NCBI RefSeq assembly: GCF_003390335.1
Contig: NZ_QUOU01000001.1
Location: forward strand, 2,666,001-2,730,000
Length of the DNA stretch: 64,000 bases
From: Thalassotalea euphylliae
GTDB taxonomy: Bacteria; Pseudomonadota; Gammaproteobacteria; Enterobacterales; Alteromonadaceae
Reading direction: 5' to 3'
In this document: in pieces, positions 17,474 through 26,258 of the stretch
Layout of the letters: each line of letters begins with the position of its first letter
Position numbering within the stretch: the stretch's first letter is position 1
Notes under the pieces: model-generated
The model's input: the letters and a program-made list of their open reading frames with translations, nothing else
What the model was told of the DNA's origin: nothing
Database searches by the model: none
Program-made: the position numbers and the translations under genes

Positions 17474-19693
17474 ATGAAGTCGATATTCAATTTGTTAAAA
17501 CAACAATATCAGCGCCCAAAAGCACTGCAGTGGTACATCACCGTACCGCTACCTATATTTTCAATTCTCGCGATTGTTGTCGTTCTGATCGTTGCGCCAA
17601 GGCTGATCGAGAATTTAGTTAAAGCCAATGCGGTAGAAACCGCCGTTGATATGACGCAAACATTACAGAAAATCAGAAATTATTACGCTGACAACGTACT
17701 AAGTGAAGTTGGTGATCACACAGGTGTTGAAATTACCCATTTACATAAGTATACCGACAACGCCATTCCCATCCCAGCGACATTTTTAATGGAAATGGCA
17801 CAGTCGTACTCCGCTGAGGATAAGCTAAGGGTCAATGTCACTAGCCCCTACCCTTTTTATTCGCGAAAAGATCGCAACATGGACGAATTTCAACAAAGTG
17901 CATGGCAGAAATTAACGAAAAACCCGGATCAGCCAGTCAGTATTTTTGACGAAGTAGAAGGTCATCGCGTAGTGAAAGTCGCGATACCAGATAAATTCAC
18001 GTCTAATGCATGTGTAGATTGCCACAATTTACACCAAGACTCGTCTCGCAGAGATTGGCAACTTGGCGACGTTCGCGGCATCATCGAGATCACGGTCGAC
18101 GCAGAACTAAGCCTAGAACGCGCACACCGACTCAGTTTGATGATGATAATTGCAAGTTTTGTCAGCTTATTGGTTTTGGTTTTGTTTAATCGTCATCTGG
18201 CTAAAAAAGTCGTCACGCCTTTATCTTCCATCACCGCGGCAATGACAGCGTTGTCAGAGCGAAAAATTGTTAGCACAGAAACTTCCCACAGTGGTTACAA
18301 AGAAGTGAACGAGCTAGGCAGCGCGTTTTTAAACTTCCAGCGCAGCGAACAGAAAAGACAAATACTGGAAAGCGAGGTTCGCCAACTGGCGTTTTTTGAC
18401 CCGCTGACCAATTTACCCAACCGCAGTTCGGCACTAACGCGTTTGTCTGAGCTAGCAAGCCGTGAAGGCAACCTTACTTTACTCATCGTCAAAATCGATA
18501 AGTTTAACGAAATTAACGACACGCTTGGCTATCACGTCGGTGATAAACTGCTTATCGAAGTTGCTAACCGTATCACTACTTTATGCTCTGATGACTACGT
18601 TGCTCGCTTTAACACCACGGAATTTTCCATTATTTCCTCCAAAAATAGTTCAGCCAAACAAAGTTCAGCTAGCCAAAGCGAAAACGCACTACAAACAGAG
18701 GCATTGAGCAAGCATCTATTAGCATGCCTGCAAACGCCGTTCGCTATTGACGATCATCAAGTTCATGTGAGCATTTCAATTGCTGTTAAACATGTCAAAG
18801 ATAATCAGCAAGTTAATGAGATCATAGCCCACGGCAATATCGCATTGCATCAAGCTGAAACCAGTCATACGCATAAAATCGTCACATATACGCCTGAGCT
18901 TTCAGATGCGCTCGACCAACGTGTCACCATGATTAAGGAGCTAAAACAAGCCATTGGCAAAAATGAACTAGTGCCCTATTTCCAACCGCAATTTGAATTA
19001 AGCTCTGGCGAACTGGTCGGCGCTGAAGTACTGCTGCGCTGGATTAAGGCAGACGGTACGTTAATTTCGCCTTTTTTCTTTATACCCGCAGCTGAAACAT
19101 CAGGGTTGATTGTACCTATCGGCAACAAAGTACTAGAGCAAGCGTGTCGTCTTAACAAACAATGGCAAGATCAAGGCTTTAAGCCTTTCAGAATTGCCGT
19201 CAACGTATCTGGCGTACAATTTGAACAAGAGACGATTGTTAGAGAAGTAGACGAGGCATTACAAGCATCTGGATTAGATCCGAAATGGTTAGAGCTCGAA
19301 GTAACCGAGACAGCGCTAATGGCTGATATTAGCGAAATTATTACCAAGCTCTCGCAATTGCGCGATTTAGGCATTGAATTAGCGATAGATGACTTCGGTA
19401 CAGGCTACTCGTCTTTAAGTTATCTCAAGCGGCTACCGATCAATCGTCTTAAAATTGATCAATCGTTTGTGCGCAACGTGATTGAAAACGAAGATGACCA
19501 AGCCATTATCGAAATGATTTTAAATCTCGGCAAATCAATGAAACTCAAAGTACTCGCCGAAGGTGTTGAAGACGTTGCAGAAGAAGCCTTTTTAACACAA
19601 ATGAATTGCGACGAAGCTCAGGGTTACTATTACGCTAAGCCCATGCCAGCCGATGAATTTGAAGTATATTTAGAGAAAATCAATCGCCACTAG
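17474..19693 (+). CDS. Membrane c-di-GMP phosphodiesterase with haem-type (CxxCH) sensor, HAMP, degenerate GGDEF and EAL
   Basis: This 739-residue inner-membrane signalling protein has a TM helix at about residues 24-45 and a periplasmic DUF3365/Tll0287-like sensor containing C180-V-D-C-H184. That CxxCH is a c-type haem-binding motif in the family. A second TM helix lies at about 222-240, followed by a HAMP linker. The GGDEF domain is degenerate: the signature is replaced by FNTTEF near residue 377, so it is probably not a cyclase. The EAL domain keeps the E518 signature (AEVLLRW), NVSGVQF, DDFGTGYSSL, KIDQSFV and LAEGVE, so phosphodiesterase activity is likely. It probably lowers c-di-GMP in response to a redox or gaseous signal; the ligand is inferred. 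Confidence 0.88.
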   Translation: MKSIFNLLKQQYQRPKALQWYITVPLPIFSILAIVVVLIVAPRLIENLVKANAVETAVDMTQTLQKIRNYYADNVLSEVGDHTGVEITHLHKYTDNAIPIPATFLMEMAQSYSAEDKLRVNVTSPYPFYSRKDRNMDEFQQSAWQKLTKNPDQPVSIFDEVEGHRVVKVAIPDKFTSNACVDCHNLHQDSSRRDWQLGDVRGIIEITVDAELSLERAHRLSLMMIIASFVSLLVLVLFNRHLAKKVVTPLSSITAAMTALSERKIVSTETSHSGYKEVNELGSAFLNFQRSEQKRQILESEVRQLAFFDPLTNLPNRSSALTRLSELASREGNLTLLIVKIDKFNEINDTLGYHVGDKLLIEVANRITTLCSDDYVARFNTTEFSIISSKNSSAKQSSASQSENALQTEALSKHLLACLQTPFAIDDHQVHVSISIAVKHVKDNQQVNEIIAHGNIALHQAETSHTHKIVTYTPELSDALDQRVTMIKELKQAIGKNELVPYFQPQFELSSGELVGAEVLLRWIKADGTLISPFFFIPAAETSGLIVPIGNKVLEQACRLNKQWQDQGFKPFRIAVNVSGVQFEQETIVREVDEALQASGLDPKWLELEVTETALMADISEIITKLSQLRDLGIELAIDDFGTGYSSLSYLKRLPINRLKIDQSFVRNVIENEDDQAIIEMILNLGKSMKLKVLAEGVEDVAEEAFLTQMNCDEAQGYYYAKPMPADEFEVYLEKINRH

Positions 19694-19826
19694 CGACTTT
19701 GCGCTAGTACAGCTAAAAAATATATCGCATCGTTGACAGAGCAGTACCTATCGTACTTCTCTGTCTAAAGGTCACACGTTGGTTTATTCGCGTTTTTATT
19801 CTTGGTTTAGCCGTTGTTACTGCGAA

Positions 19827-20432
19827 CTAGCCAATTAAATATTTAACGTTTGTTAAAAAGCTATCGTAACCTGCCTGATTAAAATTCTCTGAGTGCTGAT
19901 TTAAGTAACCGTGTAGGTAAGGTACTTGGGACGATTTAACATTCGTTATTGTAGCCAACTTTTGAGTGAGTGCTGTCACATCAAAATGTGCTTCAGACTC
20001 GGGAAATATTAACGTTGTCGCAACGCTTGGTCGTAAATCTGCGTACTTGCGAATTTGACCGCCGTAAAGCCCGATAACCTGAGCGACTTGGGGCAAGCTA
20101 ACATTCGATGAACATTCACTTTTTGTATCATTACATGCAAGTAGCCAAGCAGCAGAAGCCCCAACACTAAAGCCTAGAATGATTAATGGCGTTTGTGGTG
20201 ATTTGTTAGGTAAAAAAGCTAAGAATTCAGCTAGCATATTGGCGTAAGTTTCAACGCCAATATGCTGAGAAAAGTATTGGTAGGCAACTTGCTCGTCCGC
20301 GAAATTAAGATTTTCACCTTGGTATGGGTCGAACAAGATTGTTGGTGAGCCTGCGATGTCATCAAGTGACTTGGCGAGCGCTTCAAACGCAGGTGTGCGA
20401 CCAAAAATATCGCTAACCAAGAGAATTGTCAT
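19827..20432 (-). CDS. Alpha/beta hydrolase (dienelactone hydrolase-like)
   Basis: This 201-residue cytosolic protein has the nucleophile elbow GFSVG (Gly-X-Ser-X-Gly) in LIILGFSVGASAAWLLAC near residue 88. A likely acid is in LIFPESEAHFD, and a histidine lies close to VPYLHGYLNQHSENF. These features and the size fit a small alpha/beta hydrolase related to dienelactone hydrolases. The substrate is unknown. It lies 36 bp downstream of the DEAD-box helicase and may be co-transcribed with it. Confidence 0.7.
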   Translation of the reverse strand: MTILLVSDIFGRTPAFEALAKSLDDIAGSPTILFDPYQGENLNFADEQVAYQYFSQHIGVETYANMLAEFLAFLPNKSPQTPLIILGFSVGASAAWLLACNDTKSECSSNVSLPQVAQVIGLYGGQIRKYADLRPSVATTLIFPESEAHFDVTALTQKLATITNVKSSQVPYLHGYLNQHSENFNQAGYDSFLTNVKYLIG

Positions 20433-20468
20433 GCGTTTACTCCTTTAAACACGCTTAAATACCCTGCC

Positions 20469-21824
20469 TTACTCGTCGTCTTGTTTATCTATTTCGCGAT
20501 CTATCTCGTCAGGCGCTAATTTCGGGCCTTTACGCATAATTGGCATATCGCCCGCGTCTTGTAGTGTAAACATGGTTTTCTTATTCACGCGTTTGGCTTT
20601 TGGCACAGTACTTTTAGCTGCCGCTTTTTTCGGCTGCGCTTTTTTCACGGGCTTTTTCTTAGGCTTAGGTTTTAAGCCTTTAAACTTGGCTTTTAAGCCA
20701 TCAATTTCATCAAAGCTGATGGTTTGCTGTAAAAAGCCTTCGACATTTTTAAAGCTGATCCAGTCTTTAGGGCCAACAAATGAAATGGCGTCACCCTTGT
20801 TACCTGCACGCCCTGTACGACCAATACGGTGGACAAATTCTTCGGTATGCTTGGGCATATCAAAGTTGATCACGTGCGAAACATTCATTAAGTCCAAACC
20901 ACGCGAAGCAAGATCTGTAGTGATCAACACTTTATGACGACCTTTGGCAAAACTTTCCATAATTTGGTTGCGCTTGCTTTGGTTTAAATCGCCACTTAGG
21001 GCAATGGCGTCTATGCCCTGCTCGCTTAACTCACCCGCCAAACGCTCAGTATCACTGCGTGTTGCCGTAAAGATGATCAGCTGCTGAATGTCTTCGTTTT
21101 TCAGCACATGGCTGAGCATGGCTTGTTTGTGGTCTAAGTTATCGACTAAATAAAACCGTTTATTAATATCTTGGTGTTCAGTGTGACCGTGTTCAATCGC
21201 GATACGCTTTGGTGATTTGAGTAAGTCAGCAGCAAAGTCATTGACTTGTGCATGGTCTAAGGTGGCTGAGAATAATAAGGTTTGGCGTTTACGATGATCG
21301 GCTGCCTTATTTATTTTCGCTAGTTGCTCAGCAAAGCCTAAGTCGAGCATGCGATCGGCTTCATCGAGTACTAAAAGCTCTAAGCCTTGCAGGTAGAAAT
21401 GCCCTTGGTCTAAGTGATCGGCTAATCGACCCGGTGTTGCGACAATAAAATGTGGATCTTTACTTAACGTTTTCACCTGATCGTTAAAGTTTTCACCACC
21501 TAAAATTAATACCGTTTTAAATTGGGTATTGGCGGTGAATAGGCGCAGCTGACCATATACTTGTTTCGCTAATTCGCGCGTCGGTGCCAAAATTAATACG
21601 CGTGGATCTTTCTTGGATAACGCACGCTGAGTGCTAACGCGTTGAATAGCTGGCAGAATAAAGGCTAAGGTTTTACCTGAGCCGGTTTTAGAAGACGCAA
21701 TTAAGTCGTGACCTGCCACTGCAACCGGAATGGCTTTAGTTTGAATTTCGGTAGGCTCAGTAAACCCTTGATGTTCAATACTTTCCATTAAACGTTTATC
21801 TAAACCAAAATTGCTAAAATTCAA
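20469..21824 (-). CDS. DEAD-box ATP-dependent RNA helicase
   Basis: This 451-residue RNA helicase shows motifs in order: the Q motif (GFTEPTEIQTKAIP), motif I SSKTGSGKT, Ia PTRELAKQV, Ib TPGRLADHL, II VLDEADRML, III SATL, IV IIFTATRSDTERL, V TTDLASRGLDL and VI HRIGRTGRAG. A short Lys/Pro-rich tail (KPKPKKKPVKKAQPKKA) follows the core and should bind RNA. It resembles the RhlE/SrmB-like helicases of Alteromonadales. The specific RNA substrate cannot be told, although ribosome assembly is common for the group. Confidence 0.92.
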   Translation of the reverse strand: MNFSNFGLDKRLMESIEHQGFTEPTEIQTKAIPVAVAGHDLIASSKTGSGKTLAFILPAIQRVSTQRALSKKDPRVLILAPTRELAKQVYGQLRLFTANTQFKTVLILGGENFNDQVKTLSKDPHFIVATPGRLADHLDQGHFYLQGLELLVLDEADRMLDLGFAEQLAKINKAADHRKRQTLLFSATLDHAQVNDFAADLLKSPKRIAIEHGHTEHQDINKRFYLVDNLDHKQAMLSHVLKNEDIQQLIIFTATRSDTERLAGELSEQGIDAIALSGDLNQSKRNQIMESFAKGRHKVLITTDLASRGLDLMNVSHVINFDMPKHTEEFVHRIGRTGRAGNKGDAISFVGPKDWISFKNVEGFLQQTISFDEIDGLKAKFKGLKPKPKKKPVKKAQPKKAAAKSTVPKAKRVNKKTMFTLQDAGDMPIMRKGPKLAPDEIDREIDKQDDE

Positions 21825-22010
21825 TACTGTCTCCTAAAAATAAAATCTTAAATGACCTCAATTAGTATAGTTGCTATCACCAAGCCAACTTAACTAACAA
21901 AGTCGATGTAATTAATAAAAACTAAAAATGCTGAGCTACAACAATGCTTGAATTCGCAGCTCAGCATTCAAAAGATAATGGTTACGTGCTCGTAGCCATC
22001 AAGTAAATAA

Positions 22011-23423
22011 TTAACTGTTCGCTACGCGCTCAGCAATGACCGCTAACGCCATATCAATGCGCGCTAGCACTTTTTCTTTTGGTAAAAGCTCAAGGGTGAT
22101 ATCAAGCGATGGTGAATTACCCGCGCCCGTCGCCGCCACGCGAAGTGGCATCCCCACTTTACCCATGCCTAAGCCAAGTTCTTCAGCCGTGCCGTTAATC
22201 GCAGCGTGAATGTCTGCTGCTACCCAGTTTTCAAGCGCAGCTAGTTTTTCTTTTACTAAGGTTAATGGCTCTGCGGCCACTGGGCGTAAGTGTTTTTTCG
22301 CCGCTGTGGCATCAAACTCGGTAAAGTCTTGGTAGAAGTAGCTAGAGATTTGCGCCATTTCTTTTAATGTTTTAACGCGATCTGCTTGTACCTTCACAAT
22401 TTCAGCCAGTACTGGACCATTGTCAGTACTGATACCTTGATCAGTCATGTGCCATGCTAAGTGTTCAGCCACATATTCTGGATCCATGGTTTTCATGTAG
22501 TGCTGGTTTACCCAGATAAGCTTATCTGTGTTAAACGCAGATGGCGCGCGGTTACAGCCCGTTAAGTCAAATAGCTCAATCATTTCGTCAATTGAGAAAA
22601 TTTCTTGGTCGCCGTGTGACCAACCTAAACGCACCAAGTAGTTTAATAACGCTTCTGGTAGATAACCTTCGTCGCGATATTGCATGACGCTTACCGCACC
22701 GTGACGCTTAGATAGACGCTTGCCATCATCACCTAAGATCATTGGGATGTGCGCGTACTCAGGTAATGTGGCACCTAAGGCATTTAAAATGTTGATTTGA
22801 CGTGGCGTATTGTTAACGTGATCGTCACCGCGAACGACGTGTGTTACGCCCATATCCCAATCATCCACCACAACGGTTAAGTTGTAGGTTGGGCTACCGT
22901 CTGAGCGCGCGATAATTAAGTCATCAAGCTCTTGGTTAGCAATTACAATGTCACCTTTAACCAAGTCTTTGATCACGACTTCACCGTCTAACGGGTTTTT
23001 AAAGCGAATGACATAAGGCTTGTCTGCTGGCCAGTCTGTACGGTCACGCCACATACCGTTGTACTTTTCTTTTTCGCCTTTTTCACGCGCTGCTTCACGC
23101 ATGGCTTCAACTTCTTCTGGCGTGCAGTAACAGCGGTAAGCATTGCCCGATTCAATTAACTGGGCAATTACTTCTTTGTAACGGTCGAAACGTTCCGTTT
23201 GGAAGTAAGGGCCTTTTGTCCAATCTAACTTTAACCAGTTCATACCGTCCATAATGGCATCAACCGATTCCTGAGTTGAACGCTCTAGATCGGTATCTTC
23301 GATGCGTAAAATAAAGTCGCCGCCATTTTTCTTTGCATATAACCAGCTATACAAAGCAGTACGAGCACCACCAACGTGAAGGTAACCGGTTGGGCTTGGC
23401 GCAAAACGCGTAGTTAAAGTCAT
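22011..23423 (-). CDS. gltX: Glutamyl-tRNA synthetase
   Basis: GltX charges tRNA-Glu. The 470-residue class I synthetase has the HIGH-type motif in PSPTGYLHVGGARTALYSW at the N-terminus. A zinc-type segment CYCTPEEVEAM follows, and the KMSKS equivalent is in GKRLSKRHGAVSVMQ. The C-terminal anticodon-binding region is complete. It is the last conserved core gene before the accessory island. In E. coli gltX also lies beside a tRNA-Val cluster (valUXY-lysV), which makes the island between gltX and the tRNA-Val array here look like an insertion. Confidence 0.97.
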   Translation of the reverse strand: MTLTTRFAPSPTGYLHVGGARTALYSWLYAKKNGGDFILRIEDTDLERSTQESVDAIMDGMNWLKLDWTKGPYFQTERFDRYKEVIAQLIESGNAYRCYCTPEEVEAMREAAREKGEKEKYNGMWRDRTDWPADKPYVIRFKNPLDGEVVIKDLVKGDIVIANQELDDLIIARSDGSPTYNLTVVVDDWDMGVTHVVRGDDHVNNTPRQINILNALGATLPEYAHIPMILGDDGKRLSKRHGAVSVMQYRDEGYLPEALLNYLVRLGWSHGDQEIFSIDEMIELFDLTGCNRAPSAFNTDKLIWVNQHYMKTMDPEYVAEHLAWHMTDQGISTDNGPVLAEIVKVQADRVKTLKEMAQISSYFYQDFTEFDATAAKKHLRPVAAEPLTLVKEKLAALENWVAADIHAAINGTAEELGLGMGKVGMPLRVAATGAGNSPSLDITLELLPKEKVLARIDMALAVIAERVANS

Positions 23424-23631
23424 AAGTTATTCACCAACTAATTGAGTGAACAGGCAACGCATAAGGTGCCCGTTCGTTATTCTGAAAAAATTGCGCGCTA
23501 TTTTATCAGCGCAAAGCCATAGATAACAGTAGTAGTTCACTGCTTTTATTAGGGAAGTAAAGGATGGTGTATATCGCTAGGTTTAAGTTTTGCTCAATCA
23601 TTGCTCAAAATATACGAGTACCACAGATGCT

Positions 23632-23683
23632 GGGCTTCAAAGGCTTGAACTAGCGATTTGTTAGGCTGTAAAGCGCAGAAGTT
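23632..23683 (-). pseudogene. Possible tRNA-Val-derived remnant next to gltX
   Basis: The sequence GGCTTGAACTAG (23642-23653), continued by CGATTTG, matches the T-arm region of the decayed tRNA copy at 31442-31453 with two mismatches in 19 bases. Downstream similarity persists weakly (CTGTAAAG versus TTGCAAAG). An extra GGGCTTCAAA precedes it, as if duplicated. I read it as a decayed tRNA-Val copy at the left edge of the island. The match is short, so confidence is limited. Confidence 0.35.
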
Positions 23684-23685
23684 GT

Positions 23686-23898
23686 TTATTCTGCGTTTAT
23701 TTGTCCAATGTATTCGATTTCTATTTCAGCAATATTGAGTAGTTCAGGTAAGACAAATTTTTCAGGAGGAATATCCACCAGCAGTTTTAGGCAAGGTTTA
23801 CCAGACTTAGACAACCCTTCCCCTAAGCCCACAACGCCGGGAGTTGCTAGTGCGTCTGCTTCTAACTTAACGATTAAGGCGTCCAGTTTGTTATTCAT
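23686..23898 (-). CDS. Small protein resembling the N-terminal segment of the adjacent trypsin-like protease
   Basis: This 70-residue protein has no signal peptide or TM segment. Its core GVVGLGEGLSKSGKPCLKLL aligns by eye with the NVNAIGAGFKE...DLCIKVFV region (about residues 34-59) of the trypsin-like protein encoded two genes upstream. The endings also agree: EYIGQINAE versus VPIGEIKAQ. It thus looks like a stand-alone copy of the protease's N-terminal domain, perhaps an inhibitor, chaperone or pro-domain acting in trans; that role is inference. An AGAGA ribosome-binding site precedes the ATG. It is the last gene of the leftward trio, 115 bp after the 302-aa gene. Confidence 0.7.
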   Translation of the reverse strand: MNNKLDALIVKLEADALATPGVVGLGEGLSKSGKPCLKLLVDIPPEKFVLPELLNIAEIEIEYIGQINAE

Positions 23899-24013
23899 GA
23901 TCGTCTCTTTATTTTAACGATTAAACCATATTCACGATTAGCTCATTTTCAATAACAACTCATGTTCAGTATTCACTGAGAGCGCCCACATCCTTGTAGG
24001 CGTTACATGCTTC

Positions 24014-24922
24014 CTAGTTCACGATTACATAAGGCACTGCCACTCTGTTGGCACCTGTCGAAAAGTCATTTTTCGCGTATGAACCGCCTCCTTGTGCTCG
24101 TACATATAATCTGACAGAACAAACAATGGCTGCCCAGTCATTTTTACCCAGTAATGCTGAGTAACTGGTAAAACGACTGTCGTCCAAACGCTTATTCACA
24201 TTAACATTTCCTTTGTTAATGTTGACTAAGTTGACGCCATCTTTGTGCTTCCAGTTGTACTGATACGCTTGCGTGTGCGCAGAGATTTTCACTTGCGAAT
24301 TTTTGCAATTGTACCATTTGTCGTTGGCTTTCGCGATGTAATAGCCGTTAAACTGAAAGCGCGGTTTGATCGAGTAAAAACGGCTGGCTTCTGGACGGAA
24401 CCAGAATGTCCAATAAACAGTTTGCGTGTTTTGCCCAACGCCGCCAGTACAGCCCCAACCACTGCCTTTTGCCCAGTTCCAGACATTTTTACTGGTGCCG
24501 CCGCCAAGCACAGGTTGCGCTGAAACATCAGTGCTCTCGGCTAACACATTGTGCTCCAGTGTGTCGCTGAAGGTATCTGTCCAGCTAGGTGTAATAATTT
24601 GAGCACCTTCTGGGGCAAAACCACTTTCCACATCTAACCTAGATACTAGTTCAGGATCGGCAGATTCTTCTGCCAGCAGAGCGTCTGCCTCAACAAATTC
24701 TCTATCGTCCTTTTCGTTGATTTTGTCCTCCAGATCAGCCAACGCTTTGGTATTCAAACCTGCCAATTCCAAGCTATCTTCACCACAGCCACATTCAAAC
24801 TGTGCTTTTAATCCTTGCTCATGCATAGCTTGTTGGCTATGTGCAATGGCCATCTGTTCATCTGATTTAATTTGTTCGATAAGTGCCGCATTCATGGCTT
24901 CAAGTTCATGTGACATAGTCAT
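24014..24922 (-). CDS. Unknown two-part protein in the protease operon
   Basis: I do not recognise this 302-residue protein. The first half (about 1-135) is acidic and helical, with a CGCG cluster near residues 44-47, and lacks a signal peptide. The second half (about 145-302) is rich in aromatic, Gly, Asn and Ser residues and looks like a beta-sandwich (GSGWGCTGGVGQNTQTVYW, then YSIKPRFQFNGYYIA, then VCSVRLYVRAQGGGSYA). The linker between them is a possible cleavage site. A strong AAGGAG site lies 8 bp before the ATG, and the protease stop is 24 bp upstream, so co-expression is nearly certain. It might be a substrate or partner of the protease; nothing in the sequence proves this. Confidence 0.75.
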   Translation of the reverse strand: MTMSHELEAMNAALIEQIKSDEQMAIAHSQQAMHEQGLKAQFECGCGEDSLELAGLNTKALADLEDKINEKDDREFVEADALLAEESADPELVSRLDVESGFAPEGAQIITPSWTDTFSDTLEHNVLAESTDVSAQPVLGGGTSKNVWNWAKGSGWGCTGGVGQNTQTVYWTFWFRPEASRFYSIKPRFQFNGYYIAKANDKWYNCKNSQVKISAHTQAYQYNWKHKDGVNLVNINKGNVNVNKRLDDSRFTSYSALLGKNDWAAIVCSVRLYVRAQGGGSYAKNDFSTGANRVAVPYVIVN

Positions 24923-24946
24923 AATAATTGCTCCTTAAATTGATCG

Positions 24947-25894
24947 TTAGGCAGTCACTGGCGTGACATTCAAAGCCATCATCACGTTGTGAATATTGTT
25001 GAAAATAGTGACCTGGCTAGAGCCCGCGAAAAGCAGCCCGACAACTTTTTTACCCTTTCTAGACAGCAGCACGGAACCAGAGTCTCCGGGATTGGACATA
25101 TCCGGCGTCATAAACTGGTTTTTAAAATAAGCAACGCCAGCAGAGCCAAAGTTGACGGCAACAGTCACGTTTACGGCACTGACACTGCCAGTTGTGGTTT
25201 GGGTAGTGCGTCCGGTTTTAATAACCGGCATACCGATCGTGGCTTCTTCAGTACCTTTTGGAATGCCAAGGTTTTTGATGGAGGCAAACACGTTGCGCTG
25301 ATCCAGCGGCTGAGCGATTGCAGCATCTACTAGGTTATATTTTTGTAAGCTGCCAAAGCGAATAGGCACAAATCTGGAAAGTCTGGCAATGCGGTCTGCA
25401 GGGTTGTTACCCCCATCAATACGGCCAGGCTGTAGAATTGCGTCGCCAGCTTTCGCCGCATTGCTATTCGCTAACACGTGATTATTGCTCAAGATGTAAT
25501 AGCGACAGGGGTAGCAAGTGTCCCTTACCATGCAACCAAAGGTGCCTGCGGTAATGCGGAAGTGCCCGATGCTATAGCCAGGTTGAGCAGGACGAAGACG
25601 TGCCGTATAGGCTTGCGCTTTAATTTCGCCTATTGGCACTACGTCAGTTTTAATGCCGCCTAAGGTTTTGGGTACCATATCGGCGTCATCCAATTCAGCC
25701 TTTCTCAGCTTTTTTTGAACAAACACTTTGATACAAAGATCTTCTGTGGTCTTGCTTTTGGTTTCTTTAAACCCTGCGCCAATGGCATTAACGTTGGCCA
25801 GTTCAAAGAGCGTGGCTTCGTTTTCTTCCTGCACACTAATCACCTTGTGCAATTGCTCTTCGAATGCTTGATTTTCATCATTTGAAGATGTCAT
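24947..25894 (-). CDS. Trypsin-like (S1-type) serine protease, apparently cytoplasmic
   Basis: This 315-residue peptidase of the chymotrypsin fold has the triad H139 (ILSNNHVLAN), D190 (NLVDAAIAQP) and S272 (NPGDSGSVLL), all well preserved. An N-terminal domain of about 100 residues (VNAIGAGFKE...CIKVFVQKKL...IKTDVVPIGE) precedes it, a type seen in many bacterial trypsin-like proteins. No signal peptide is present, so export by Sec is unlikely. Four cysteines (C121, C127, C130 and C54) are present. An AGAGGA site precedes the ATG. It is the first gene of the leftward trio and divergent from the sigma-54-type activator. Confidence 0.85.
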   Translation of the reverse strand: MTSSNDENQAFEEQLHKVISVQEENEATLFELANVNAIGAGFKETKSKTTEDLCIKVFVQKKLRKAELDDADMVPKTLGGIKTDVVPIGEIKAQAYTARLRPAQPGYSIGHFRITAGTFGCMVRDTCYPCRYYILSNNHVLANSNAAKAGDAILQPGRIDGGNNPADRIARLSRFVPIRFGSLQKYNLVDAAIAQPLDQRNVFASIKNLGIPKGTEEATIGMPVIKTGRTTQTTTGSVSAVNVTVAVNFGSAGVAYFKNQFMTPDMSNPGDSGSVLLSRKGKKVVGLLFAGSSQVTIFNNIHNVMMALNVTPVTA

Positions 25895-26258
25895 TTTCTA
25901 ATCCTCTGAAATGGTTTTGGTTATCCCTAAGTTGTCGAACATGTTGAGCCGAGCACGACTTGTCGAAAGTTAGGAGGTTTCGGCCAGTTCAAAACGAAAT
26001 TTTGATAAGCCGACAACTTGCTATTTACAGAAATGTGCCAACATTTAAGATATATTTATCAATGATTTAAAATTTAAAGGAGGTTGAGTACGTGTCACTT
26101 TTGTGTTTGTGACATGTCACAAATTAGTGTGGTAAAGCGCGGTGATAGCAGTTAATATTTATACAGGCCGTGTAAATATTAGACACTAGGATAAGTAGCA
26201 AGCTGTTTTAATTGGGACACAGTTCCGATGCAGTTTTAGCAGTGTTCAGGGAGTCATT
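25895..26258. promoter_or_regulatory. Divergent control region between protease operon and activator-kinase operon
   Basis: This 364-bp gap serves both operons. It holds the 18-bp palindrome TTTGTGACATGTCACAAA at 26106-26123, an added half-site TGTCAC at 26093-26098, and two copies of TTGTCGAA (25932-25939 and 25970-25977). I see no convincing sigma-54 promoter; one partial match (TTGGCACA with a poor -12 box) lies on the minus strand near 26025-26041. Confidence 0.5.
26106..26123. promoter_or_regulatory. Perfect 18-bp palindrome, candidate operator or enhancer
   Basis: TTTGTGACATGTCACAAA equals its own reverse complement. It lies 136 bp before the activator ATG and 212 bp before the protease ATG, positions that suit an upstream activating site. 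The TGTGA-N4-TCACA spacing differs from the N6 spacing of CRP sites. Confidence 0.6.

Noticed and set aside
26016..26045. Sigma-54 promoter upstream of the protease gene (TTGGCACA on the minus strand)
   Set aside because: The -24 half is good but the -12 half lacks the GC (TGTAA at the expected place), so it is not convincing.
26106..26123. CRP site
   Set aside because: The half-sites TGTGA and TCACA are separated by four bases and not six.
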